Below are positions 7,676 through 16,794 of a stretch of DNA of 64,000 bases, in pieces. The position numbers and the translations under genes were made by a program. The notes below the pieces were generated by a model. That model made no database searches and had not been told where the DNA came from. It was given only the letters and a program-made list of their open reading frames with translations. How positions within the stretch are numbered: position 1 is the first letter of the stretch; each line of letters starts with the position of its first letter. This DNA comes from Pseudomonas sp. PB120. GTDB taxonomy: Bacteria; Pseudomonadota; Gammaproteobacteria; Pseudomonadales; Pseudomonadaceae. The stretch covers positions 1 to 64,000 of the forward strand of contig NZ_RWIN01000045.1 in assembly GCF_009761815.1 (NCBI RefSeq). Reading direction: 5' to 3'.

Positions 7676-9139
7676 TCACTGCCCGACAAAGAAATAATCC
7701 TGGCGTCCAACCCGCATCATTTTCAGCACTTTCAACGGAGGCCCCGGTTCCGTGTCAGCGGACATCACCGCCACATGAGTGGGCGAGGCCGCCAGAAACT
7801 CATGCAGCTGTTCCTCGGTGTCCAGCCCCTTCAGCTTGCTCTGCGTATAGAACACGCTGGCGCCGCCCACCCGCTCATTGGCCTGGAACATGGCCACTTG
7901 CTGACCATTGGCCTGCATCGTTTGAATCTGCTCGGTCAGTGGCAGGAAAGACAGTCTGCGATCCGCATGGGGTAGCGCCCACTGAGCGGCGGCGAGGTAG
8001 CTGCCTATCACCACGGCGATGGCCCCCACGGCGAACACCTGTCGATGGCGCGCGATACCGGTGTGACGGGCCTTCAACCGTTCGTACAGCACGCTCGCAT
8101 ATTCGGCGGCAATCACCGCGGCGGCGGGTGTCATCGACATCAGGTAAACGGTGCGTTTGCTCGACGCCAGGGTCAACATCACGAACTGCGCCAGCACCCA
8201 CAGGGTGAAAAACAACAAGTAACGATTGGCCATCAGGCTTTTGCGGAAATGCCACAGCCCCAGGTACACCAGAATGTTCCAGGGCAAAAATGCCTGGGGC
8301 AGTTTGGCCAGGTAGTAATAGAACGGCTCGTAATGCCCGGCGTCGACAAAGGAGCCGCTGAAACGCCCGACGCTGTTGGTCAGCAGCACTTCCGTCACTG
8401 CCGAAGTACCGCCGCGCTGATACAGCACCGCCAGCCAGATCATCAGCGGCACCAGGCCCAATAGCGTCAGCACGCCAGGACGCAGCCAGTCCGAGATCTT
8501 CAGGCGCTTGTCCATCAGGCTCTCGGCCAGCAGAAACGCGAAGATCACCACCCCCGGCATCGCCAGGCCCAACACGCCTTTACTCAACGTCGCGATGGCG
8601 ATGCCCAATGCAAACAGCCACGCATTGCCGGTGCTCGCCTGCCGATGGCCCTGAAAAAAGGCCAGCAGCGCCAGGGTCACGCCGAGGGCGAGCAGGGCGT
8701 CTTCACCGACGCCGCGCACATTGCTCCAGTAACTGGCCATGGTCGCCAGCAGAATGCCCGCCGTCCAGGCAATCGACTTGGGGCGGCCGAACCGGCGCAG
8801 CATCGCGTACAGGATCATCACGCTGAACAACCCGGCAAACGCCGACGCCAGCCGCACCGCCCAAGGCGTGCCACCGAACGCGCGGATCGCACCGGCATCG
8901 AGCCACAAACTCAGGGGAGGCTTCTCCAGAAAAGGTTCGCCGAACAACCGGGGGGTGACCCAATCGTTGTCCACGTGCATTTCCATGGCAATCCCGGCCA
9001 CCCGAGCCTCCGTCGAACCTTGCAGCTGGTGATTGCCCAGGGCGAAGAAAAACAACAGGGCGGCAAGCAAAAACAGTGAACTGGCGGGGCGCGACATGGG
9101 CTTTTGCTGACCGAAGGGGAAACGGGGAAGTTTGAGCAT
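7676..9139 (-). CDS. ArnT-like family 39/83 membrane glycosyltransferase
   Basis: A 487-residue polytopic inner-membrane protein with about ten hydrophobic segments. The N-terminal loop NHQLQGSTEARVAGIAMEMH carries the acidic residue expected in GT39/83 enzymes, which transfer sugars from polyprenyl phosphate in the periplasm. FLEKPPLSLWLDAGAIRAFGG is the typical ArnT/PMT-like second loop. ArnT itself adds aminoarabinose to lipid A; there is no arn operon here, so another acceptor is likely. The start at 9139 is kept, but ATG at 9097 (MSRPASSLFLL) is equally possible; neither has a strong ribosome-binding site. A REPIN lies just beyond its 3' end. Confidence 0.85.
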   Translation of the reverse strand: MLKLPRFPFGQQKPMSRPASSLFLLAALLFFFALGNHQLQGSTEARVAGIAMEMHVDNDWVTPRLFGEPFLEKPPLSLWLDAGAIRAFGGTPWAVRLASAFAGLFSVMILYAMLRRFGRPKSIAWTAGILLATMASYWSNVRGVGEDALLALGVTLALLAFFQGHRQASTGNAWLFALGIAIATLSKGVLGLAMPGVVIFAFLLAESLMDKRLKISDWLRPGVLTLLGLVPLMIWLAVLYQRGGTSAVTEVLLTNSVGRFSGSFVDAGHYEPFYYYLAKLPQAFLPWNILVYLGLWHFRKSLMANRYLLFFTLWVLAQFVMLTLASSKRTVYLMSMTPAAAVIAAEYASVLYERLKARHTGIARHRQVFAVGAIAVVIGSYLAAAQWALPHADRRLSFLPLTEQIQTMQANGQQVAMFQANERVGGASVFYTQSKLKGLDTEEQLHEFLAASPTHVAVMSADTEPGPPLKVLKMMRVGRQDYFFVGQ

Positions 9140-9226
9140 ACGCGGCGATTACTAAACGAATCGTGAACGAAAGGTGAGTTTTCCGGATACGCGGCGCCAA
9201 GGGTTTTGACGGACAAAACGACAGAC

Positions 9227-9252
9227 AAAAAAAAGCCCGCGGGAGGGCGGGC
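9227..9252 (-). terminator. Rho-independent terminator of the DUF2252 gene
   Basis: Read on the minus strand, GCCCGC (9252-9247) pairs with GCGGGC (9240-9235), followed by eight T (9234-9227). It lies about 110 bp beyond the stop of the DUF2252 gene. Confidence 0.85.
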
Positions 9253-9359
9253 AAACCGTAGTTTCTTGAATGAGCGAGCGCAATGTACCGGTTGGCGCGG
9301 GGCGATGGGGTGAAGAAAAATTCATCTGCATGAAGCCCCGCACCCAGCGCAGCTGCACC

Positions 9360-10766
9360 CTATGGCAAATGATCCGCCGCAAAGTCCGCTTCCGACCGCG
9401 CACGCAATTGCCCCTTGCGGCAGGCCAACTGGAAGCGTTCGAAATCGCGCTCGTTCTGGTCGGTGTAGGTTCGCGCATATTTGAACAATGCATCCGCCAG
9501 CGCATCGCCCTTGCCGAGGTAACCGCTGATCTGGGCGGCGCAACCGGACGCCTTGGCGTGTGCGCGGGCCAGGGCGCGGCCACAGACGTGTCCATAGGCG
9601 GCGAAGGTTTCAGCGTCGAAGTTTTCGAGTTCGGCCGAGACTTTCATGTCGCGCAGCTGACGCACATAAAAGTGACGACCGTTTGGGCCGGTCGCCCATC
9701 CGAGGAACAGGTCGCTGGCTGATTGCATCAATCGCTGGCCTTCGACCACGCGCTGACCGTTGTGCCGCACCCGTGATTTGGCTTTCACATAGTGGGTGAG
9801 CACCGACGGTCGCGCTTCCTTGAATTGCAGGAACAACGGGAACCCTTGTTCATCGGTCAGCAGGGCCACCAGGCAACGGGTGCCGACACTGCCCACGCCC
9901 ACCACTTTGAACGCCATGTCATGCACGTGAAAACGCGATAACAGATCACGGCGATCCGCTTGCAGCGTGCTTCGATAGTCGCTCATGAATGTTTTGTAGA
10001 GCGGACGCCAGTCCGAGAGACGCAGCCAGTCATCTTCGGCATCCAGCAGCGTTGTGTTTTTGTGCAGGTGGAAGATTTCCGGCAGGTCATCGCGAATGAT
10101 CAGACGGCCGTGCGCGTCTCGCTCACTGATTTTCGGCAGCAGTTCGGCATGGGTGCGCCGCTCGGCTTTGTCGATGGCGCGCTGCACGTGCTCCAGGGTG
10201 TTTTTGCTGGCCTGTTGCAGCAGGTCGTCATAACTGATGGATTCGTACCAGGTCTCCAGCGCACTTTGTTGGGCGCACTCGAGCATGGTCTGCTGGTAGG
10301 CGCCGACCACTTGCCGGCAGACCGTTTCTTCCACCGTTTCGCCATGGCGCAGGTCACGGGCGGCCACCACAAAACTCGCCACCAGCCGTTTCAAGTCCCA
10401 CTCCCAAGGCCCGGGATGGGCTTCGTCGAAATCATTGACGCTGAACAGCAGGTTGCGCTCGGGCGTGGCAAAACCACCAAAATTCATCAGGTGGCTGTCG
10501 CCACAGATCGGCGACACCAGGCCCATGTTCTGCGTACCGGCCAGGTCGTGGGCCTGCAACAGTGCGTTGCCACGGTAGAAGGTAAACGGCGAGACCAGCA
10601 TGCGCCCGTAGCGCAGTTCGACCAGCGACTTGACCCGACCTTCGCTCGACGCCTTGATCAACGGAATCGGGTCGCGATTGATTTTCCCCAAAGACGCCTG
10701 CGAACTGCGTGAGCAATTTTTGCGAGCATCCTTGCCTTGCTTCAAGCGTTCTTTGAGGGTGGTCAT
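9360..10766 (-). CDS. DUF2252 family protein (kinase-like fold)
   Basis: A 468-residue cytoplasmic protein of the DUF2252 family. Motifs resemble aminoglycoside-phosphotransferase/protein-kinase folds: GDSHLMNFGG at 89-98 and NDFDEAHPGPWEWDLKRL at 111-128, where the catalytic-loop Asp and the metal-binding Asp would lie. The N-terminal RDPIPLIKASSEGRVKSLVELRYGRM and SPFTFYRG are also hallmarks of the family. No substrate is established to my knowledge. It lies alone on the minus strand, divergent from the hipBA pair with a 161-bp gap between them. Family call is firm; function unknown. Confidence 0.88.
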   Translation of the reverse strand: MTTLKERLKQGKDARKNCSRSSQASLGKINRDPIPLIKASSEGRVKSLVELRYGRMLVSPFTFYRGNALLQAHDLAGTQNMGLVSPICGDSHLMNFGGFATPERNLLFSVNDFDEAHPGPWEWDLKRLVASFVVAARDLRHGETVEETVCRQVVGAYQQTMLECAQQSALETWYESISYDDLLQQASKNTLEHVQRAIDKAERRTHAELLPKISERDAHGRLIIRDDLPEIFHLHKNTTLLDAEDDWLRLSDWRPLYKTFMSDYRSTLQADRRDLLSRFHVHDMAFKVVGVGSVGTRCLVALLTDEQGFPLFLQFKEARPSVLTHYVKAKSRVRHNGQRVVEGQRLMQSASDLFLGWATGPNGRHFYVRQLRDMKVSAELENFDAETFAAYGHVCGRALARAHAKASGCAAQISGYLGKGDALADALFKYARTYTDQNERDFERFQLACRKGQLRARSEADFAADHLP

Positions 10767-10895
10767 GGGTTCGTTTGCTCAGTGATAGGGGATGGTGATT
10801 GATTGTAGAAGGCGATCCAGCGACTCTGTTCGGCACAGACGAAAATGATCCTGGAACGTACAGAGTCCGACTGGCAAAAATGTCTCGTATAAAGT

Positions 10896-10913
10896 ACATT
10901 TAATTGAAAATGT
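10896..10913. promoter_or_regulatory. Candidate HipB operator upstream of hipBA
   Basis: A perfect inverted repeat, ACATTT-N6-AAATGT, lies 15 bp upstream of the hipB start and next to TATAAA at 10888-10893. HipB-type antitoxins autoregulate by binding palindromes over their own promoter, so this is the natural candidate. No binding evidence. Confidence 0.5.
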
Positions 10914-10927
10914 CACGGTAAACGAAC

Positions 10928-11179
10928 ATGGATCACGCTCTGCTTGTCTCCCGCCTGGGTCGCCAGATTCGCGAAAAGCGAATAAACCGCGGTCTGACTC
11001 AAGCGAGTCTTGCCGATCTCGCCGGGTTGCCGCGACAAAAAGTCGTTGCTGTAGAGAAGGGCGCCCTGACCGTGGGCATGCTCGCTTATGCGCGCATCCT
11101 GGGCGCTTTGGAGTGCGAGTTGGCCGTCATTCCGGCAGCCATGCCGACACTTGAAGAGCTTGGGGAATTGTTTGAATGA
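10928..11179 (+). CDS. hipB: HipB-like XRE-family antitoxin
   Basis: An 83-residue helix-turn-helix protein: LGRQIREKRINRGLTQASLADLAGLPRQKVVAVEKG is a classical XRE/Cro domain covering residues 8-45. It would bind the operator upstream and neutralise the HipA kinase. The stop overlaps the toxin start (ATGA at 11176-11179), typical for translationally coupled toxin-antitoxin pairs. It is shorter than E. coli HipB (88) by only a few residues. Confidence 0.88.
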   Translation: MDHALLVSRLGRQIREKRINRGLTQASLADLAGLPRQKVVAVEKGALTVGMLAYARILGALECELAVIPAAMPTLEELGELFE

Positions 11180-12375
11180 AAATGGCCTCGCTCGCCGTCA
11201 GCACCCCGGAGGGACTCAGCGGCCGGATTTTCACCAGCGCCGAGGATTTCGTTTTCCGCTATCACGAAGAAGCTTTGCCCAACATGGCTGTCAGCCTGTC
11301 GATGCCCGTCCGCGCGGAAGAGTTTCGTCGGCGAGAACTGCACCCTGTGTTTCAGATGAATCTGCCCGAAGGGTATGTGTTGGAGCAACTGCGTAATCGT
11401 TTGGCTAAAACCGTCAATGTCGATCCGATGCTGTTGCTGGCTCTTTCCGGTAGCAGTTCGCCGATTGGCAGGATTCAAGTGCGCTCCGAAACAGTTGAAG
11501 CTTTGCTCGCCGAGCAGCAGTTTCCGGGAGAAAAACTCGAAGAGATTCTGACGTGGGACGGTACGGAAGATATTTTCGCCAGCCTGCTGGATCGATACAT
11601 CCTGCGGGCGGGTATTTCGGGTGTCCAACCGAAGGTGCTGGTACCCGAACTTCAGGGCATTGGATTGCCACGAGTGACTTCAAAAACTTCGGACTTGATC
11701 ATTAAAAGTGGCCGGGACGAGTTTCCGGGCCTGGCGATCAACGAATTCCTTTGCATGTCCATTGCCAAAGAGGCAGGCATTCCCGTCCCGGAGTTTTACC
11801 TTTCCGACAATGCCAAGCTGTTTGTCATGCGCCGATTCGATCGAGACGATCAGCTCAATCCGATCGGCTTCGAAGACATGGCCGCGTTGATGGGGCTTTC
11901 GGCCGATCAGAAGTACAGCAAGAGTTACGCGGCCATCGCCAAGGCCATTCGATTGTTCTGTCCTGTGAAAAATCTGCGGTCTTCGCTTGAGCAGCTATTC
12001 GACAGCGTAACGCTGAGCTGCATCGTCGGAAATGGCGACGCCCACCTGAAGAACTTTGGTTTGCTGTATTCCGAGCCTACGCAACGCGATGCTCGCCTGG
12101 CGCCGGCATTTGACATCGTCAACACCACGGCTTACATCCCGGAGGATGTTTTGGCGCTGGATCTGGCGGGTAATAAATCAATGTTCGCCTCGCGGCAAGG
12201 GTTGCTGGAGTTTGCACTCGCTTGCGAGATCGAACAGCCGAAGGCGCGTATTCAGCGATTGCTTGCGGCACTCGAAGTGGTGCTTCATCGGTATCCTCAA
12301 CATGGGGAGAGGGCGCCTCATGTAATCAGTGCAATCCAACAAGCGGCGGCGCCCTTTGCACTGACTTTTGGGTAG
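11176..12375 (+). CDS. hipA: HipA-like serine/threonine kinase toxin
   Basis: A 399-residue member of the HipA kinase family. The N-terminal subdomain (1-110) includes HPVFQMNLPEGYVLEQLR; the glycine-rich loop is SGVQPKVLV at about 147; LIIKSG supplies the ATP-binding Lys; MRRFDRD precedes the catalytic loop GNGDAHLKNFGLL at about 285; DIVNT is the metal-binding Asp. E. coli HipA phosphorylates glutamyl-tRNA synthetase and causes persistence, but HipA homologues vary in target, so the target here is unknown. All expected catalytic residues are present, suggesting an active toxin. It is somewhat shorter than E. coli HipA (440). Confidence 0.88.
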   Translation: MKMASLAVSTPEGLSGRIFTSAEDFVFRYHEEALPNMAVSLSMPVRAEEFRRRELHPVFQMNLPEGYVLEQLRNRLAKTVNVDPMLLLALSGSSSPIGRIQVRSETVEALLAEQQFPGEKLEEILTWDGTEDIFASLLDRYILRAGISGVQPKVLVPELQGIGLPRVTSKTSDLIIKSGRDEFPGLAINEFLCMSIAKEAGIPVPEFYLSDNAKLFVMRRFDRDDQLNPIGFEDMAALMGLSADQKYSKSYAAIAKAIRLFCPVKNLRSSLEQLFDSVTLSCIVGNGDAHLKNFGLLYSEPTQRDARLAPAFDIVNTTAYIPEDVLALDLAGNKSMFASRQGLLEFALACEIEQPKARIQRLLAALEVVLHRYPQHGERAPHVISAIQQAAAPFALTFG

Positions 12376-12402
12376 CGTTCGCGTTGTGCTGAACGTTAGG
12401 GG

Positions 12403-12500
12403 TAGGAGCGAGCTTGCTCGCGAGGGTCGTCAACGATGCTGTTGTAATCCTGACACCGCGCAGCGTTCTCAAGTGCTTCGCGAGCAAGCTCGCTCCTACA
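12403..12500. repeat. REPIN between hipA and wbpA
   Basis: TAGGAGCGAGCTTGCTCGCGA (minus its last base) at 12403-12423 faces TTCGCGAGCAAGCTCGCTCC at 12478-12497, an inverted REP pair with a 54-bp spacer. It lies between convergent genes. Confidence 0.85.
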
Positions 12501-12513
12501 GTTTTACCAGCGT

Positions 12514-13827
12514 TTAGGCGCGAATGACGTTGGCAGCGGGCTCGCGGAATTTGCCGCGGCTGTCGACCAGCAGCTGCGAGTGACGGCCGATCATTGCGTA
12601 GTCGAATCGGTCGTGGTCGGTGGCCAGCACCACGGCGTCATAGCTGGCCAGGCTTTCCGGGCTCAGCTCCTGGCTGTCGAGTTGGAACTGGTACTCGCCG
12701 TGGCCGTGGAATTCGGCGATGTGCGGGTCGCTGTAGGCGATGTCGCTACCGCGCTGTTGCACCAGTTTCATGATTTCCAGCGCCGGCGACTCGCGCATGT
12801 CGTCGATGTTCTTTTTATAGGCGATGCCCAGCACCAGCACTTTGCTGTTCTTCAGGGCCTTGCCTTCGTTGTTCAGGCCTTCTACCAGTTTGCTGACCAC
12901 GTACTCAGGCATGCCTTGGTTGATTTCCCCCGAGAGCTCGATGAAGCGGGTGTGCAAGCCGTAGGCGCGGGCTTTCCAGGTCAGGTAGAACGGGTCGATT
13001 GGAATGCAGTGGCCACCGAGGCCTGGGCCTGGGTAGTAGGGGGTGAAGCCGAAGGGTTTGGTGGACGCGGCATCGACCACTTCAAAGATGTCGATGCCCA
13101 TTCTGTCGGCCACGATTTTCATTTCGTTGACCAGGCCAATGTTCACGGCGCGGTGGATGTTTTCCAGAAGTTTGGTCAGCTCGGCGGCTTTGGTGGAGCT
13201 GACCTGCACGATGCGGTCGATGGCCTGTTCGTACAGTGCGACGCCTACTTCCAGGCAGGCCGGGGTGGTGCCGCCGACGACTTTGGGAATGGTCTGGGTG
13301 TCGAAGCGCTGGTTGCCCGGGTCTTCACGCTCCGGGCTGTACACCAGGAAAACGTCCTTGCCGACGGTCAGGCCCTGGTTGCGGATGCGTGGCAACAATT
13401 CTTCGTCGGTGGTACCCGGGTAGGTGGTGCTTTCCAGCGAAACGATCTGGCCGGGACGCAGGAATGGCGCAATGTTGTCCGCGGTGCCGACCACGTAGCT
13501 CATGTCTGGTTCGCGGTATTCGTTGAGCGGGGTGGGCACGCACAGGATCAGCGCATCGCATTCGCTGACGCGGGCGAAGTTGGCGGTGGCCTCGAAACCT
13601 GCGGCGCGGGCCTGGGCGATGCGTTCGCCCTGGATGTGCTCGATGTAGCTCATGCCATCGTTCAGCATGTCGATCTTGTGCTGGTCGATGTCGATGCCCA
13701 GCACGCGGTAGCCGGCGGCGGTGTAGCGCAGCATCAGCGGCAGGCCGACATAGCCCAGGCCGACAATGCCGATGATGGCCTCACGACTTTTGAATCGCGC
13801 GATCGTGGAGCTCTTGATATCACTCAT
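12514..13827 (-). CDS. wbpA: UDP-N-acetyl-D-glucosamine 6-dehydrogenase (WbpA)
   Basis: A 437-residue NAD-dependent nucleotide-sugar dehydrogenase. The Rossmann motif [12 protein letters not shown] is at about 19-30, the substrate region [13 protein letters not shown] follows, and the catalytic cysteine is in [16 protein letters not shown]. Length and sequence match P. aeruginosa WbpA (436), which oxidises UDP-GlcNAc to UDP-GlcNAcA for O-antigen or other surface polysaccharide. It is the last gene of a four-gene minus-strand unit with a glycosyltransferase 63 bp upstream. No wbpB/D/E genes are in the window, so the product's later use is not visible. Confidence 0.93.
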   Translation of the reverse strand: MSDIKSSTIARFKSREAIIGIVGLGYVGLPLMLRYTAAGYRVLGIDIDQHKIDMLNDGMSYIEHIQGERIAQARAAGFEATANFARVSECDALILCVPTPLNEYREPDMSYVVGTADNIAPFLRPGQIVSLESTTYPGTTDEELLPRIRNQGLTVGKDVFLVYSPEREDPGNQRFDTQTIPKVVGGTTPACLEVGVALYEQAIDRIVQVSSTKAAELTKLLENIHRAVNIGLVNEMKIVADRMGIDIFEVVDAASTKPFGFTPYYPGPGLGGHCIPIDPFYLTWKARAYGLHTRFIELSGEINQGMPEYVVSKLVEGLNNEGKALKNSKVLVLGIAYKKNIDDMRESPALEIMKLVQQRGSDIAYSDPHIAEFHGHGEYQFQLDSQELSPESLASYDAVVLATDHDRFDYAMIGRHSQLLVDSRGKFREPAANVIRA

Positions 13828-13890
13828 TGCAGCGTAATCCCGTTAAACAAAATAATTTTTTAGTGCCCATCGACGGGCGGTCGGCCTTGT

Positions 13891-14871
13891 TCAGTGACAG
13901 GCCTGACGTTGGCGCGTGAGGCGGTGCATCAGCCGTTCGAACACGCCGCGCGGTGCGACCTCAACGGCTTTGGCGGGCAACTTGATCACGGCGACGAAGT
14001 CCGGAACGCGCAGGGACAGCGCATGGCGGCTGTTGACCAGGTCCAGGCCGTTGCGGGCGATTTGCTCCAGCAGGGCCGGGTCGTTTTGCAGTTGCTGGTA
14101 TTTGTCGGCCGCTTCTTCCAGCGTGTCGTAGTGCACCACGTTGTGCATGTCGATCAGGCCCAGGGCCTGGTCTTCCGAGGGTTGCCGCTTGGCCAGCAAC
14201 AGGCAGCCGCAGGCCATGGCTTCGAAATTCTTGGCCATGTATTCGTTGAAGCCGATGTCGGCACTGATGAACACGGCGATGCGATTGAGCAGGTTCAGGT
14301 ATTCCTGCGGGGTTTCGGTGCGCAGGGTTTGCATGGCGAAACGCTTGGCCATGCTTTCCAGCAGACTGCGTCGCTCGTTGTACACCTGACTCTTGGTGCG
14401 GCCGATGAAGGCCAGCGCTATGTCGCGGGGCGTGTCGAGGTTTTTCAGGGTGCTGTCGTCGAAAGCCTTGGGAATGCAGTAGGCATCGATACCCTTGGCG
14501 ATCAGGTAATCGCGGATGAAGTAGCTGGTGACCACGATGCGCGCATTGCTCAACAAGGCGAAATCTTTGGAGAACTGTTCGGTGTACTTGCTCTCGGCTA
14601 CGAGTTCCTGGCAAGCATCTTCCTCATAAAAAATCAGGCCCTGGATAGAGCGCAGGGCCTTGCAGGCCGGGCCGATGCGGCGCAGCGGAATGTCGAACAG
14701 CACCCGGTCGTACTGCGTCAGGTCCACTCGGGCGAGGTAGGACTTGATGTTGTGCACTTCGGCCTTTTCCAGCTTGTGGATCTCCACGTCGCTGAACTGT
14801 GCGCAGAGCCCGGCAAACAGTGTGTCGAAGGAGCGCGCGCGTTGTTGACGCGAGACGATGAGCAGCTTCAT
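13891..14871 (-). CDS. Glycosyltransferase (GT-B-like, surface polysaccharide)
   Basis: A 326-residue cytoplasmic protein starting MKLLIVSRQQRARSFD. The C-terminal half has the donor-binding region typical of GT family 1/4-like enzymes with DUF3880-type layout: IALAFIGRTKSQVYNERRSLLE, then ISADIGFNEYMAKNFEAMACGCLLLAKRQPSEDQAL, where the glutamate before AMACG contacts the nucleotide sugar. ATG at 14871 is chosen because it follows the upstream stop by 1 bp with GGAAGA in front; ATG at 14886 is an alternative that would overlap. Acceptor and sugar are unknown. Confidence 0.82.
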   Translation of the reverse strand: MKLLIVSRQQRARSFDTLFAGLCAQFSDVEIHKLEKAEVHNIKSYLARVDLTQYDRVLFDIPLRRIGPACKALRSIQGLIFYEEDACQELVAESKYTEQFSKDFALLSNARIVVTSYFIRDYLIAKGIDAYCIPKAFDDSTLKNLDTPRDIALAFIGRTKSQVYNERRSLLESMAKRFAMQTLRTETPQEYLNLLNRIAVFISADIGFNEYMAKNFEAMACGCLLLAKRQPSEDQALGLIDMHNVVHYDTLEEAADKYQQLQNDPALLEQIARNGLDLVNSRHALSLRVPDFVAVIKLPAKAVEVAPRGVFERLMHRLTRQRQACH

Positions 14872-14872
14872 T

Positions 14873-16012
14873 TCAAGGTCTTCCATGAGGTGCGGGTAGC
14901 GGATACGCCTGGCTGTCGAGGAGCGTCAGGTAGTAGCGTGTTTCGTTGAGGTCATCGGTGCCATGCAGCCAGTTCTGCTTGCCATGACGCTGGGACAGTT
15001 GCTTGCGAATGGTTTCCTTGAGCGCCGCCGCCCCTTCGGGCAGGCGGCATTTGATCAGCAAGGCCGGGGCGCTCAGGGTGTAGTGTTTGGACGCCAGCCA
15101 ATTGCCGCCGCGGGCCCACCACAGCAGACGCTGTGTTTGCTGCTCGGCCAGTTCGATGTGTTCCACGCTGCCGGCGTGTTGCGCGAGGGCCTCGAGAATG
15201 TACGACTCGCATTCGGGGTCGCGGGACTCCTGGCGCGTGACCAGCACGACCAGGTCGTCATCCAGCGCGGCCGTATTTGCAATCGAATCAATCTGTGCGG
15301 CTTCATAGCGGTACAGTTCATCGAGCCAGACATCCTGGTCGGGCCAGCGTTTAATCAGGTCGAAGGGCATCGACCACGCCTGGCTCTGCAACCATTGGTG
15401 GGCTTCCAGCAGGCTCGACAAAGGCGGCAACGCTACGCCTTCCTTGCGCGCCTCGGCCTGCAGCAGCGCCGGGTAATCCTTTTTCGCCTTCAGACGGCTG
15501 GCATCGCTGCTTTCAGGCGACAGGCGCAGGCCGCTGGATTGGCGCTTGTGGTAGGTCAGGTGATACACCAGCGCCGGGATGTACGCGTGAGGCGCAATGC
15601 GATACCAACCGCGGGGATCGGCGACGCGCGTGTCCAGCAAGTGCCTGGCACGGATCGGCGGGTAATAGGGCATGCGGCGATAAGACAGGCCGTTGCGCCC
15701 GGAGTCGCTGTACAGGTCGAACTTGACCTTGTCGGCCTTTTTGCCAAGGTTGAAGAACGGTACCGCGGCGGCAATGCGTGCCAGGCTGCCGTGTTCCACC
15801 AGCAGATCGACGTCGTCGGCCACGCGACGGTCGAGCACTTGGGGCAGTTCGTCGTACCAGCGCAGCACGACGTATTTCACGCCTTGTGCATCGAGGTTCT
15901 GCAGAAACTGCGAAGGGTTGCGCACACGCAGGTTGAAGCCGCGATCGGCCTTGAGCTTTTTGCGCCAGCGCATCAGGCGATAGCGCGTCAACAGCTGTTG
16001 AAACAGGTTCAT
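14873..16012 (-). CDS. Uncharacterised protein with nucleotidyltransferase-like N-terminus
   Basis: A 379-residue protein not recognised as a named family. GVKYVVLRWYDELP (44-57) followed by ADDVDLLV (65-72, D67-x-D69) resembles the hydrophobic strand and DxD metal motif of nucleotidyltransferase-fold proteins, though the classical G[GS] is missing. The C-terminal 130 residues (DDLVVLVTRQESRDPECESYILEAL ... ETRYYLTLLDS) look like a separate domain. It overlaps the upstream LPS-type kinase by 4 bp (ATGA) and is followed after 1 bp by a glycosyltransferase, so it should act in the same surface-polysaccharide or LPS modification step. Confidence 0.65.
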   Translation of the reverse strand: MNLFQQLLTRYRLMRWRKKLKADRGFNLRVRNPSQFLQNLDAQGVKYVVLRWYDELPQVLDRRVADDVDLLVEHGSLARIAAAVPFFNLGKKADKVKFDLYSDSGRNGLSYRRMPYYPPIRARHLLDTRVADPRGWYRIAPHAYIPALVYHLTYHKRQSSGLRLSPESSDASRLKAKKDYPALLQAEARKEGVALPPLSSLLEAHQWLQSQAWSMPFDLIKRWPDQDVWLDELYRYEAAQIDSIANTAALDDDLVVLVTRQESRDPECESYILEALAQHAGSVEHIELAEQQTQRLLWWARGGNWLASKHYTLSAPALLIKCRLPEGAAALKETIRKQLSQRHGKQNWLHGTDDLNETRYYLTLLDSQAYPLPAPHGRP

Positions 16013-16794
16013 GAAAACATCCGATAGCGTTGCGAACGCGACAGCTCACGCTCCTTGCCCAGGTGGAAACTGGCCAGGAGGTCGTCTTTGGTTTCGCTGA
16101 AAAGGGCCTGGCGTTGTTCCAGCATCGTGTCGAACCAGTGGTCGAAATCGCTGGAAAGCAGGCTGCTGCGGGCCCACTTCTGCCACAGGTAACCCAGGTA
16201 GTAGGCGTACATCGCGCCGGGCTGACGTTGCTGCCAGGCCATGTATTCAAAGTCGATGATGCGCACGTTGTGTCGGGCGTCGAGCATCACGTTGCGGGAA
16301 TTGAGGTCCAGGTGAAACACACCGTCCTGGGCCATTTTCAGCAGCACGGGCTCAACCGCGTTCAGCGCGGCAAAGGGTGCATGGCCGGCTTCCAGTATTT
16401 GTTGCAGGGTGTCGTAGCCTTCGAGGTACGGGTAGGCGACGACCTGACGCGCGCACAGCAACGGGTGGGCGCTTTCCAGGTAGGCGCGAACCGACAGGCC
16501 GGGTAGCGCGAGGTCGCCAAAGCGCACCGCATTGGCACGCTCAGCCCATCCATAACGCTGGCCGTAAATCGGGCAGGGAAGTTTCCAGCGGGCGCGCCAG
16601 CGTTGCCTCAAGCGATGGATATCGAACACCTTGAACACCAGGGCGCGGTGATTGCCGAGCCACACTTGGGTGTCGGCGTCTGGCTGGCTCAAACAACGCA
16701 GGCTGCGGGCATCTTTGATGAAATGCTGGATATCCTGCTGTTCCACAGCGGTGAGCTGCGAAGAGGCATAAATTTGCTTGATCATTGAGTCCAT
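16009..16794 (-). CDS. LPS-type (WaaP/InaA-like) kinase
   Basis: A 261-residue protein-kinase-fold enzyme. ALVFKVF supplies the ATP Lys (K55), HLDLNSRNVML (161-171) is the catalytic loop with D163 and N168, and IIDFEYM (179-185) the metal-binding Asp. This pattern is that of lipopolysaccharide core or Kdo/heptose kinases and InaA-like proteins. It is the first gene of the kinase-NT-GT-wbpA operon, preceded by a 386-bp AT-rich region. An in-frame ATG at 16785 is an alternative start. The phosphorylated sugar is unknown. Confidence 0.82.
   Translation of the reverse strand: MDSMIKQIYASSQLTAVEQQDIQHFIKDARSLRCLSQPDADTQVWLGNHRALVFKVFDIHRLRQRWRARWKLPCPIYGQRYGWAERANAVRFGDLALPGLSVRAYLESAHPLLCARQVVAYPYLEGYDTLQQILEAGHAPFAALNAVEPVLLKMAQDGVFHLDLNSRNVMLDARHNVRIIDFEYMAWQQRQPGAMYAYYLGYLWQKWARSSLLSSDFDHWFDTMLEQRQALFSETKDDLLASFHLGKERELSRSQRYRMFS

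Noticed and set aside
12403..12500. Repeated palindromes that might suggest a CRISPR array.
   Set aside because: The copies are inverted pairs at scattered intergenic sites, not regularly spaced direct repeats, and no cas genes are present; they are REP elements.
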